A stretch of 64,000 nucleotides of DNA from Lantana camara (Eukaryota > Streptophyta > Magnoliopsida > Lamiales > Verbenaceae). The position numbers were made by a program, and so were the translations under genes. The notes under the pieces were generated by a model. The model was not told the origin of the DNA. It worked only from the letters and a program-made list of their open reading frames with translations, and searched no databases. Position 1 is the first letter of the stretch. Each line of letters begins with the position of its first letter. This document shows, in pieces, positions 1 through 10,780 of the stretch. The DNA lies in contig CM074862.1 of the NCBI GenBank assembly GCA_037501455.1, positions 63,581,501 through 63,645,500 of the forward strand. The letters are read 5' to 3'.

Positions 1-1168
1 AACGGGAATGGTCATTCCGGCCAGATCTGGGCGTCTGTCATGTGCAGAAGCTTCACAACTTCGGGAAGAAGACATCCATAGCCGAAAATGGCCGATTTCA
101 CACCATTTAAACCATAAAATTTCCACGAAAATCATATATATCATCACATAAATCATGCTTATCACATAAATATCAATTTAGCTCAACAACAAGGGTGATT
201 TTGGCCAAAACTCATACAACCCATTTTCATGAAAATCAAGCTTCAACCATGGCAAGATGCATCCAAACTCACTCCCTATCACACCATCAACAACTATAGC
301 ACATATTCAACATGGAGAAACACATATTCATGCTCAAGAACTCAAGGATCCATCATATAAACCATATTCTTCAAGTTGGGCATAAATCACCATTTTCACA
401 AGTCTTCCTCATACAAGTTTATACATTCAATTTCATGCTTAGATTCATGGATAGAAATGAAATACACATCAAGGGAAATCCGTAGCTTACCTTGGCTCTT
501 GAAATGATGAAGGAACGAGGAAGATATGAGCTCTTGAAAGTGTAGGAAAGTCTTAGATCTTCATCCTCTCTTGAAGCTCTTCCATGGATGATATGATTTG
601 TGTGAAGTGAATATTTAAAATGAAGATAGGTTAGGGTTTTATGGTACATATATGGTGGCTAAAGATTTCATTAGGGTTTCCAAGATGTAATATGAGGCTA
701 GGGGCTTTATTAGGATTTGGGCTCAAATAAATGACTTTCGGCCCAATAGGTCAAGATAAAAAAGGTTTAAGGTCTAAACGGTTTCCGAAAAATATAAAGT
801 AAATTCCGTTGGACCCGAATCACCAAATCAAGTCCAATGGTGGTGTCGGAATTCGAATTCGAATTCCCGAGCTCATATTGGTCCCGAATGACCCAAATTC
901 ACCTAACTTAAGTTAGGCCCAAAACACACAAATATGTCCAAGTCCTATTTAAATCCAACTCTAACAATTAATTTATATTCATCCAAGTTCCATTCTTACG
1001 TTGTCATGCAAGAATTCATATTTTACCATTTTGGATTTTAGTCAATGAAGTCACATTTTCAATCGAAGTTGGAATTAAACAAATAAAAAGGGAATTAAAT
1101 CACATAAGTGCGTAACGTAATCTCTTTTGTGACGCATACTTGTACGATTTATCAGACGGGGCATCACA
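1..1168 (-). repeat. LTR1, partial gypsy LTR (minus strand)
   Basis: Read on the minus strand the LTR begins at 1168 with TGTGATGCCCCG, the same kind of terminus (TGTGACGCCCCG) as element D, and runs out of the window on the left. It holds a strong 5' splice-donor match, CCAAG then GTAAGC, at the 491/490 boundary on the minus strand, with an AT-rich TATA-like stretch about 120 bp upstream. A GGAAT/ATTCC dyad sits at 5-18. The base after its terminus starts GTTAG, the expected right-hand target duplication; the left copy is outside. Whether it is a solo LTR or part of a longer element cannot be seen. Confidence 0.7.
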
Positions 1169-1743
1169 GTTAGGCTTTGGTTAAGATAGAATGGGTCCCA
1201 CCAAGAAGACTAGTCAAAGATGGCTCCTTTAGCACAAGCTGCTCATTCCGGGCGAAAAAACGGGGGTCCAAATGGGCTTAGAAAAATACCAAATCGGATT
1301 CCTAGGCTTCATCTCTTCGTTACGAGTCCGACGCTTCTTCCGGAATTCGAATCCGAATTCCCGAGCTCAAGTTATGGCCTCCGGAACACGAGCCGCGCTA
1401 AAACTAGTTAGGCCCTCATCTCCCTCGTCAAATACTTAAAGTTTAAAACCTCGACAAACGAACACGAAAACTTAAAATGAGCATACAAACATATTTATAA
1501 CTCACATATATCACGCATATCGTAATTTCAGAAAAACGGAATTGAATTCCGGCACATAACGAGCAAAGTACGAGTATGCAAACTTAAACGTTTAAAATTC
1601 AAAGTTCATAAATATAAACAATTAATTCCATATAATTTCAAATAATCATATAAGCATTAAAATAACATTCAATTACATAATTAAATAATATATAACCCTC
1701 TCGTTACAGCGTACCTGGAAATCCGAACGATCGGGATGTTACA
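1169..1743 (-). repeat. LTR2 fragment (minus strand), cut by LTR1
   Basis: This is the first ~575 bp of a minus-strand LTR starting TGTAACATCCCGATCG at 1743. It resembles the solo LTR at 22109-25639 through its U3 part, including the shared block around 'gtcccaccaagaagactag' and the CCGAATTCCCGA segment at 1341-1362. LTR1 interrupts it at 1168/1169; the rest should lie left of the window. Confidence 0.65.
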
Positions 1744-1817
1744 TAGGGACTTTCCATTTCATATGTGGGTCGGGTCTGAGTGCGGGGGATGTGGTACCTT
1801 CCGTTTGGGGTGCTACA
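1744..1817 (+). repeat. Terminal fragment of a plus-strand gypsy LTR (G)
   Basis: These 74 bp match the last part of the A, B and D LTRs ('gggtcgggtct', 'gggggatgtggtacctt') and end in GGTGCTACA. No primer binding site follows, so this is the right end of a solo LTR or of a 3' LTR. LTR2 is inserted in it. The next bases, GATTA, would be the right target duplication. Confidence 0.65.
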
Positions 1818-2524
1818 GATTACCCCTTGAGGTTTGAGAAATTACGAACTCCCCTCGACCTTTACACTCTCTCTCACAAATTTCAGCTCTAATCACACCG
1901 TTTAAACTCATATTTACATTCCAAAAATACTGTTAGGGCGTATATTGTAATTTTACTAAGAGTTTAATGATATAATTGTAATATTAGTTAATTTTGAATT
2001 TTTTATATTTAAAAAATTATTATTTAATTTAAATTTAATATTTTATCTATAAATATAAATTAAATTAGATATTTCTTGCATATTTATTTTTATGAAGTAT
2101 GATAGAAAATTATAAATTCCCTCTTATATTTTTATTTTAGTTTTAAATATATTTTGTACAAGTTCATTTAAAGTCCATTTAAAATAATTTATTTACAATT
2201 ATAACAATCTTTTCCTCAAAATAAAAATTCATATAAAAAAACCACACAAAAAGTATCAATTAGCGCATTACCAAATTTTTCCCTCAAAATTGAAAATCAT
2301 AAACAAACACACCAACATCAATGCATTAGTAAATTCACATAAATATCCGCCACAGTCATTTAAACAATTATTTCAAATGTTGAACATACATGATCAATAT
2401 CTACAGTAAAATATTAGGTATTCATAAACTCTATGTATGAAATTAGTTTATCATATAAATATTAAAATATCATTAAGTAGTATTCATTGAAAAGAAAAGA
2501 GTTAGGTAGACACAAAACTCAAAA
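1818..2524. other. Unassigned AT-rich stretch
   Basis: No open frame or structural RNA is visible. The first ~60 bp ('gattaccccttgaggtttg') have the look of termini of small non-autonomous DNA transposons, but I find no matching inverted end or target duplication, so I do not call one. The rest is A/T-rich without clear repeats. Confidence 0.4.
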
Positions 2525-2915
2525 TATTTACGTCAAAGGCCCTACCCGTTTAAGGGAATTTTAATTAATAAATTAAGGTTTATGAGATCGTTAACTAATC
2601 AAATATTTATTAACTATATTATAATTCTAATTATAAGTTTTGAAATGAAACTTAAGGTTTAATTTGACAATGTAAGTTAGATTTTAAAATTATTTTATAA
2701 CTTACCGATTTTTTTGGAAAATTCGGGAAAAATCTTTCTTTAAAAATTCCAAAACCTATTTTATAATTATTTTTAAATAAATTTCGAAATTAATTTAATT
2801 TAAGTTGACCAAAAAGTCAAAATTACTATTGAAAACATTTACTATTCAATTTCTTATGAGTTAAACACTTTATAACATAAAATTAAACTCACACACACAC
2901 ACACTAGTTACACGC

Positions 2916-2947
<32 letters not shown>

Positions 2948-4410
2948 CAAGAACATTAAGAACATGTTCTTGAGCCTATTTGAATATTCAAAGAAGGTAT
3001 GTAACACACTTGGTCATATTCATATTTATAACATAGAATTTGAAGCATAATATAGCAAAACATATAAATTCTCTATGAAAATTAATTCTAAATAAATTAT
3101 TCTAGGCATGAATTTATCAAACAAGATCATAATTATTTAAATACATACTCACATTATATCATATCGTAATTCATGCATTTAATTAAATAAAATTTCATAA
3201 TGTACACACATTGTATTTAAAACTAACAATTATGCACATATTTCATAAAATAAAATTCCTAAAGCATAATTTAATTATATCTAAGCATGCTACTACTATT
3301 ATTATACTAAAAACATAATATAAAGCATGAAATAATAAAAGAAAAACACTCCTTGCTTAGAGAAGAGAGGGTTACCGTGAGCTAGGGGGAGAGAGGGTGT
3401 GATTTTTGTGTTGATTTTGTGAGTTAGAAATGATGCTTGTGAGGGGTATTTATAGGTAGGAATGAGGGGCTTTTGTGCAATTTCTAAGAGTTTAGGGGAG
3501 ATGTGGATGCTTCATAATTTAAACAAATGCTTGGTATCTATATAGGAAATGTGGTTGAATTATATTCATTTATTCAAAACCTTCTATTTTTAGAAAGTCT
3601 ATTTTTAGAAGGTGTTGTCATGGATGATGTCATGTTGAATAAAAATAAATATAAATGATATAAGATTTATTCAAGAGTCGAGAGACGAATATTTGAAGTA
3701 GTAAATTAATGAAAGAACGAGTGAAAAATGAGCTTTGTTATGATTATAAATGTAGAATATTTAGATTTTTTGTTTACAAGTCAAGAACTTTAAAGATGAT
3801 GAAAATCATTAGAAAATTATATAAACGAAGCTATGATGAAGTTTAAAGGTTGGAAAAATTATCATAGTTTAGAGAAAAATTCAAGAAACATTTTAAGTAT
3901 AATTTTGAATATTGAATGAAAGCTAATTATTTTAAAATAAAATGATAATATTTAAAAAGGAAAATATTTATAAAATATGCTATACATGGAATTAAGCTTT
4001 GGCAAATATATGAAAATTCATAAAATATTTCAAGGATCGTTTTGACTATAATATTGGGTAGGAAAAGTAATTCGGAGAATTTAGGAAAATTCTAGGGCTA
4101 TAGGGGTATTTTTATAATTTTGAACCTAAAATTGTAGGAATAGGTTTCGAAGCATATGAATGGATTTTAGGTGCTAGATAGAGGTAAATATTGGATTTCT
4201 AAGATTCTATGAGAATAGTTTCGAGGTACATGCTTGATAAAGGAAGGAATTAAATTTACTAACTGTTAATTAAAACTATAGCACAGAAGAGCATATAAGT
4301 CTCATAAAATGCAATGCATGAAGAGAGTAAATAGGGATCGAGACTATAAATGCTTCTAGATCAACCCTTTACTTACCTTTCCCGACTCGGCCCTGATTAC
4401 GGTTGTTACA
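2525..4410 (-). repeat. Element F 3' LTR (minus strand, incomplete)
   Basis: On the minus strand this LTR begins TGTAACAACCGT at 4410. It is a diverged relative of the E LTR: the segment at about 2940-3110 is the reverse complement of E around 58480-58620, and 2700-2880 corresponds to E at about 58660-58860. The last ~1.3 kb of an E-like LTR is missing on the left. The LTR is followed to the right by a reverse-strand polypurine tract and pol remnants, so it is the 3' LTR of a coding element. The left boundary is approximate. Confidence 0.7.
2890..2943. repeat. (CA)n microsatellite
   Basis: Two runs of CA dinucleotides separated by a short 'tagttacacgc' spacer, inside the F LTR. E has a diverged GT-rich counterpart around 58630-58650, so the run expanded in F after the two LTRs separated. 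Confidence 0.85.
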
Positions 4411-4446
4411 ATCTTCCCCCCTTTAAAAGAATATGTCCTCAGATTC
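4411..4446 (-). promoter_or_regulatory. Element F polypurine tract and hairpin
   Basis: Read on the minus strand, GAATCTG, loop AGGA, CATATTC is followed directly by CTTTTAAAGGGGGGAAGAT and then the LTR terminus. The purine run is the plus-strand primer of gypsy elements. The two hairpin arms pair at six of seven positions. The same module occurs in A, B, D1 and E. Confidence 0.8.
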
Positions 4447-4479
4447 TATTACTGTCCTTGAACAGTCCTGGATAATGTT

Positions 4480-5203
4480 TCTATATCTTTTCCTCTGTTT
4501 CCCAAGTTTGTTCTTATGTACCATTTCTTTTCCATATGATTTTAACAAGGGGAATCCTTCGGTTTCTCAATTCTTGGAATTTCCTATCCAAGATTCTGAC
4601 TGGCTTCACTTCATAAGTGAGGTCGGGTTCTAGTGGCACTTCCTTAGTTGGTAGAATGTGTAAATAATCAGCAATGTATTTTCGGAGTTGGAACACATGG
4701 AATACGTTATGTATTTTAGTAAGACTTGCTGGTAGATCTAGGTGATAGGTTGTTGGACCAATACGTTCGATTACGTCAAAGGGTGCAATATATCGAGGGC
4801 TTAGCTTTCCTCCTTTTCTAATTCATATAATCCCTTTTCTTGGAGAAGCTTTCAAGAATACTTTCCCGCCTACTGCAAATTCTATGTCCCTCCTTCGATT
4901 ATCAGCATGGCTTTTCTGCCTATCTTGGGCAGCTTTCATTCTTTGTTTGATGATCTCAACCTTTTATGTTGCTTTTTCTATCCAACTCTTAGTAGTATTC
5001 TTCTTCTTAATTCTTTGGCTTCATCCATATCCCAGTATAATGGAGATCTACATTTCCTTCCATACAAAGCCTCATAAGGTGCAACTTGGATAGAAGCTTG
5101 ATAACTGTTATTGTATACAAACTCCATAAGGGGTAGGCAATCCTTGCAATTATCTTCAAAGTCTAAGGCACAAGCCCTGAACAGGTCTTCCAAGTATGGG
5201 AAT
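4480..5203 (-). pseudogene. Element F pol fragment: integrase C-terminus and chromodomain
   Basis: This is the decayed 3' end of a Ty3/gypsy pol gene on the minus strand. At 5193-4978 it encodes the end of the integrase core (ACALDF, then YEALYGRKCRSPLYW). At 4696-4514 come FQLRKYIADYLH and ILDRKFQELRNRRIPLVKI, the linker into the chromodomain. The two pieces lie in different frames with breaks between. Upstream protease, RT and RNase H are gone: the homology stops at about 5203, 30 bp before element B. The neighbouring polypurine tract and LTR confirm the orientation. It cannot encode a working protein. It matters because its LTR is related to that of non-autonomous E, making the F lineage a candidate past helper of E (inference). 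Confidence 0.8.
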
Positions 5204-6397
5204 TATTTGAAATTATGTGAAATATATGATTTATGTAACGCCCCAGTTTTTTTTGTCGTATAGCATGACGTATATGTTTACCAAATTGCGCTAATTAATT
5301 GTTTATAAGTGATTTGTGTATTTAATTTTATATTAAATGTTAATTATCATATCTTATTGTTATTAATACTATATATATATATATAATTCGTACAATTTGA
5401 TTTAATGAAATATATGAATTTAGTGCATTTTAATTTAAACTATATTAAATTCGTGCATTTGACTTTCAATTAAATTAATTGGTACACTTTGATATAAATG
5501 TATAATTAATTCATGCACTATAATTATAAATTACATATGAATTTTAAAGTTTTGTATTTATTTGGAAATGTTATGAATTTTTAAATACATGGTTTATGAG
5601 TATTATAAACATGCTTCGTTCTTATTTGGAAATTAACCATCGTTGGAGGCATTGGAACCCCAGTTAAGCCTACTATCTGATCCTTATCTCCCTGAACCGA
5701 ACCTACCCTCACACATAAGGAAAAATCAGCCAAAAGCCCCTGCTCTCCAGAAAATCCTGTCACCATGCCCTACTTTGAGATTTCAAGCTCCAATCTCTTC
5801 CATCTTCCATTCAATCCACAAGGTGAGTTTAGGATTGTGATATAAATTCAATATGTGTTATTTTAACCTATGCATCCCCAATTTTGAGCATGTTTTCATG
5901 ATGTTTGGAGAAAATTAATGAATAGTTAGGTTAATCTTAATTCTTGATGAATGTATGCCATCTTTCTTTCTTTCTTGAATTGATGAGCAACATATGATCT
6001 GTAGGACTTGATTGCTTTATATATATGCATGATTTTCGTGGATTTTGCATGAATGATGATCAACCATAGCTGAGCTTCCATGAAAGCTTGAAGAAACGAA
6101 TTTTAACTCCACCCTTTACATCCCTTTCGTGGCTGGGTGATTTGCTGCTGTTGCTATGTTGTTTTGCTGCTTTTCCTTACTGCTTTTTGCTGTTACTTTG
6201 CTGCTACTTTGGCCTGGAAAGAGTGCCCTGTTGCTGCTGCAAAATTAGAGACGAAACAGGGGAGAAATTTCAGTTTTCCCGCTGCTGCTGCACTTAGTCT
6301 CGCCCGCGACTGTAGCAAGGCCTTTTCCGGTAGCGCCTGCGACCCTAATTTAGCCAAGTCTTGACTTGTTGCTGCCTGTGCTACTGCTGGTGAGAGA

Positions 6398-6445
6398 GGT
6401 AGCGGCCGCTACCTTATTTGTGCCGATTTCAGTCGCGGCCGCGAC
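6398..6445. repeat. Pair of perfect GC palindromes in the B LTR
   Basis: GGTAGCGGCCGCTACC (6398-6413) and GTCGCGGCCGCGAC (6432-6445) are perfect palindromes 18 bp apart in otherwise AT-rich DNA. Both are unchanged in the other B LTR (28254-28269 and 28288-28301). Other LTR families have different GC dyads in the same relative place. Confidence 0.85.
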
Positions 6446-6588
6446 CTTATTTTTGAGCAGTTTCGTGCCATGCTAACTGCTGCTGCGTGATTTGCTTCCT
6501 ATTTGTTTATTACATTGTTCTAAGTATTGTATATCATGTATATGTATATATATATGTGTATTACGTAGTGTGGGTGTGCATGTGATGA

Positions 6589-6595
<7 letters not shown>

Positions 6596-6627
<32 letters not shown>

Positions 6628-6645
6628 TATGCATGCAGTTTGTGT

Positions 6646-6715
<70 letters not shown>
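6596..6715. repeat. (TA)n and (CA)n microsatellites
   Basis: A (TA)n run at 6597-6620 and a (CA)n(TA)n run from 6645 to 6715. The other B LTR has much shorter runs here (28470-28500), so they expanded after insertion. Apparent YIYIYI-type proteins from this stretch are artefacts. Confidence 0.9.
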
Positions 6716-6718
<3 letters not shown>

Positions 6719-6851
6719 ATATAATTCATGCAGGTGTAGTGTTATTTGTATATTACGTATATATATATATGAATGTTATGTGTTTATGTAATTAATTGAT
6801 TTGTCTTGTGAATGATTCTTGTTTGTTAATGAATGTTTGCATGCATAGGAC

Positions 6852-7050
6852 TAGGGGTGGGCATTCGGGTCGGGGAATTCGGGCCCCGTCCCGACCCGAT
6901 CGGGTATTTCCCGATCGGGACGGGGAGTTCGGGATATTTTCAATTCGGGACGGGTACCCGAATCCCGATTGAGAGTTCGGGCTCGGGATCGGGGAGTATC
7001 TTGGTACCCGAATTCCCCGATCGGGTACCCGAACTCCCCAACCCCTTTAA

Positions 7051-7108
<58 letters not shown>

Positions 7109-7598
7109 AATCTGCATATATATTATATATGATATATAAATCTGTATATATATTTATCTTTATAGTTTATATAATATAGTCTATAGATTTGTATATATAC
7201 ATATGTCGTTATATATATAATATATATAATAATAATAATAACATAAATTATTAATCATTAATCATTATGTAATGTTTCTGTAACTTGTAAGACTGTAATG
7301 CTTCTGCCAATATGGAGACTTTTGAATTTTGATGTTTAAATGCTTTTTTAAATGCTTCTTTAAATATCTTTAATGCTAATCACTCCCAACAATACTGTAA
7401 GTCTGTAACTTCAATTCTTTATTTAATAAATGGTCTTCTATGCTGCATTACTTCGTCATATTTTAGTGCAGGAGCTTAAACTTCATTACTTCAATTCTTA
7501 AAGAATTGTATCGGGCTTCAAATTTCTCGTCCCGATCCCGAACTCCCCGACCCCGAACTCCCCGAATCCCGAACTCCCCGTCCCGCGCCCACTCCTAT
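6852..7598. mobile_element. hAT-like non-autonomous DNA transposon
   Basis: The empty site is seen in the 3' LTR at 28630-28650 ('gcataggacttggg'), so the insertion is well defined. Inverted ends are TAGGGGTGGG on the left and CCCACTCCTA on the right, one mismatch. They are flanked by CATAGGAC (6844-6851) and GATAGGAC (7599-7606), an 8-bp target duplication with one mismatch, as hAT elements make. Both subterminal regions are packed with CGGGA/TCGGG and CCCGAACTCCCC repeats, which in this superfamily can act as transposase-binding arrays. The middle is AT-rich, with a (TA)n run at 7063-7104 and no coding capacity. Confidence 0.8.
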
Positions 7599-8837
7599 GA
7601 TAGGACTTGGGTACGTACTTGTATATATATATATATAATTGTATACATGTTTGTTGATTTAAACTGCTTTATTGTTAATGCATGCATGCATGTACGTGTA
7701 TATAAATATAAATGTATTTATGTATATTATATATATGTTATAAATTATTTATTTATTTGAATTATAGAATTAAATTGTTACCTATTTCGTGTTTTTATTT
7801 GTCAAATCTCTAATTGTAAACATGATATAGTACGTGTTTTAATCGTTATATGAATTCTTGGATTGATTTGATATGAAATTCATGACTTGAATTGCTACAA
7901 CGTGGCTTAGGTGCTTCTATATGAAACGTTAAGTGCCTTCTTCCATTCTTTTGATGTCTCAACTGATGCGTCTTGTCTTTATACTTATTATATATAATGC
8001 AAACATGTTGAAATGTATAATGTGATTATAGCTCAAAGATTTTGGTTCGATATCTCTATGAATTATGAAAGATATGAAATGATTGGACTTGAAACCCCCA
8101 TGTACTGAATGCCCTTGAATGAATTACTTGATTATGTGAATTCATGAGGCCATTTCACTTCTTATACATCTCATGTCATGTTCAATGCATTCCCGTGCGT
8201 CACATATGGTTCATTTGGAGTCTTGAGTCTCACGTGTACACTCTATAGTCCTTTGTACAGTTTTCTCCAGGGCGGAGACTTGCCGGGTTCATAGGACACT
8301 TCCGAGTCCTCTTGTCTCTTCTTAGTTTTAGTTGGTAAGCTAAGGACAGGTGGGTTTCTCTACTATTTAGTTAAATGACCCTATATAGTCCCAATGTGTA
8401 AAGCTTTTAGCCAAAAGTATATATGTATATAGAGTCGTTTTCAAGGGTCAATGATTTTTAAAAGTAAAGCCCTTATTTTATGAACCTAACAAATGTTTTG
8501 GCAAGAAAGAATGAATGAATGCACAGAATGGGGCCCATGGACTTGGTGTGAGTGGTGACCCGAGGAGGCATGGGCTGACGGTGAACCCTCACACTAGTTC
8601 CACCAATGAACGGCATAACCGGATCTCGTTAGGAGTTAGTGAGGAATGGACGCTCAGTGCCATCTGGGGAGTCATGTTCCCCTTTTGGTCAATGAATGGA
8701 TGGTTCGGGCCGATCACCCGGCCATCACCCGGAGGAAGAAGGTGTATATGTTCATGCATGTGCACGAAAGAATGTAATGCATGAATGAAAGAAAGAAAGA
8801 ATGAATGTTTAATGGTACCTTGCGCTCGGGTGCTACA

Positions 8838-10780
8838 TCCTTAAGTCGTATCAGAGCCCGGTTGCAAAACCGATGTTCTCTTGTGGTGATTGAGTCAGTC
8901 TAGGTCGTACGGCTTAGGAACTACGTGACAATGTGTCCATTGCATCAATCTTGAATATGAAACTGCCTTTCCGTTCAAATTTCGTGGAATTATCTTATGC
9001 ATTTTTACATTGGATTAGTGCCTTTCGTGTTGAATATGTGCCATGAGCATGCACGAATCGCATGCATATATTCTTGAAATGAGTTATGATTTCTAGTTTA
9101 TAAAGATGATATCAAACCATGGCCAAACTCTACGATCACAACGATCTATTGCAAGTTCTTTCTGAGGCATGGAAGATAGGAAGGATGCACCGGGGAAGAA
9201 TATAGAGAGTTCGAGATGCCTGGTCTTCATAGATAGAGTTAGAGTTAAGGGCTAGGAGTCGGAATGGAGGTCCGCTTTGGAGATGCAAGGGTAGAGAGGC
9301 ACTTGATGAAATAAGAGTTGTTCGGGGAATGTTTATGACTTCGAAGATTTATATATGCGGCTCCCTTACATAGGATGCTGTAATTGGATTCAATGGGAGC
9401 ATTCAACTCAAGGTATGGAGTGGATGAACCTTGAGGATACTTTAATTCGGGGTTTGGATTATGGAAGAGATAGCGAGGATTGTGAAGATTCAAGTTAAAA
9501 CACATTCGGCGGGAGTTATACATCAAGGGACATCAAAGAAAGGTTTCTAAATAAACCTATTGATTAGAAATTACGTTGTAGAAGTCAAGATCGGGAAGAG
9601 TTCAGATTCGGGTATTCTAGATATCGATTAAGACGGAAAACGAGCCGGGAAAGGAGGGGAAAGAGCCAAGTAACGTGGAAAATACAAATTCATGGAAGGT
9701 GACTATACTACGGACAAGATTTGAGTTCATTTTTCAAATCCAAGCTGAATTGTCGTGTTGTGAGGTTGAATTGAGAAATATGGATCAACGAATGGAAACG
9801 ATAAAGAAAGGCAAAGAATTTTTGGAAGGAAAATCATGCGCTCAAGTGGAAGCAATTGGAAAATACTTTCAATTCCCCAATCTAAACTCATTAAGGATAA
9901 GTCTGGGAATCTTGATCAGGGTGCTGATTAGAAGTAGGATTCAGAAACACAGTCGGGCTAATTTTATAAGAGAATTTGAGCAATGTGGAAGGGTGATTCA
10001 CCGGGAGAAATTCAGATGCTAATTCAGTGGATGTAGAAGAAACTAGGGATTGCGAAATTGCAATTCTGGACCGTGGAAGATACAAGTGATGCACAAAGAT
10101 TCATGGAAACCTCGAAGACCGTGGGAAAGACAAGGCATGATTAGCAAGTTAAAGTAACTTAATGATTGGAGGGACGAGGAAAAGCTACCGAGCTAACCGC
10201 TTACCATATTGGTGACAGGTTCAAAGCATTCATGGCACGTGCATCATATTTCACATCACGTTATTTAACTTTCCTTAATCGTACTTGTGCGTGCATCTCT
10301 AATTGAACTCATCACTCTAATGTGTTGTATATTTATTTGTTACAAGCGTGACACGTGCATTGTCATTTTAACCCGACATGCATTCTAGTGTTTATTTGAT
10401 AGGAAGTTCTTTCATCTCATTTATCAAGTATCTCTTCGTACGGGCCACATCTGAGTTAAGAGGAAAGAAATAATGGGATAGCACATTACAAGGAAAATGA
10501 CTTCGGGAAATAAAGAACTTCCAGTAAGGGACAGGTTGGTGGAAAGAAAATACGAAGGAAAAGTGAGACTAGATTCGGCTTCGGGATGTTTGAATCAAAC
10601 AAGAATAGAGAGGGGGGGTTCGATTTTCAAGAGAATTGAAAGGGAAGTTAAGAGATATAACCTTTGGGTTACTAGGTTCATTAGAATTTCTCCCCAAATG
10701 AAAACTACCATCAAGAATTTCGACGAAAGAAGAATCAATGAAGTTCAATGTGTAACGACATAAATTTTAAGGGGAGAGCA
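8838..10780 (+). mobile_element. Element B internal region, first segment
   Basis: This begins right after the B 5' LTR with a primer binding site. No gag, protease or RT motif is readable, although a gag ATG would be expected within ~220 bp. The stretch is purine-rich on the plus strand, with short open frames (9675-10022 without an ATG, 10497-10763) that match nothing I recognise. It ends in a polypurine-tract-like sequence directly before the A 5' LTR (10781). I read B as a large non-autonomous derivative with an unusual body; severe decay of a coding body is the alternative. Confidence 0.6.
8846..8858 (+). promoter_or_regulatory. Element B primer binding site (one mismatch)
   Basis: TCGTATCAGAGCC lies 8 bp after the LTR end. 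It is the plant initiator-Met-tRNA-complementary site with one substitution (TGG to TCG) at the second base, which would weaken priming. The following 'ggttgcaaaacc' matches elements A and D. Confidence 0.8.

Larger units (their letters stand above)
5234..8837 (+). repeat. Element B 5' LTR
   Basis: It starts TGTAACGCCCCAG and ends GGGTGCTACA, and its start matches the 3' LTR at 26683. ATTTA precedes it as the candidate left target duplication. Relative to the 3' LTR it lacks ~370 bp near 5630, carries an inserted hAT-like element (6852-7598), and lacks most of the segment before its last 27 bp. It contains a splice-donor match (ACAAG/GTGAGT, boundary 5822), two perfect GC palindromes at 6398-6413 and 6432-6445, an exon-like block from 8261 or 8271 to 8334, and a CTCGTTA hairpin at 8625-8643. 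Confidence 0.85.

Noticed and set aside
1818..1900. Terminus of a MITE-like element
   Set aside because: The start looks familiar, but no inverted partner end or target duplication was found in 1818-2524.
6088..6364. Two overlapping cysteine- and leucine-rich open frames, also at 27944-28346
   Set aside because: They lie in GCTGCT-rich sequence of the B LTR, appear in both copies with indels and have no domain. The two LTR copies explain the repetition.
6492..6729. Open frames rich in Tyr-Ile repeats on both strands
   Set aside because: They are translations of (TA)n and (CA)n microsatellites and are absent from the matching LTR.
8515..8784. Conserved ~80-codon open frame beginning MNAQNGAHG, also at 29545 and on the minus strand at 22825
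   Set aside because: It recurs because the GC-rich LTR block is conserved. Homologous blocks in A and D are not open in this frame, and the nucleotide hairpin explains the conservation better.
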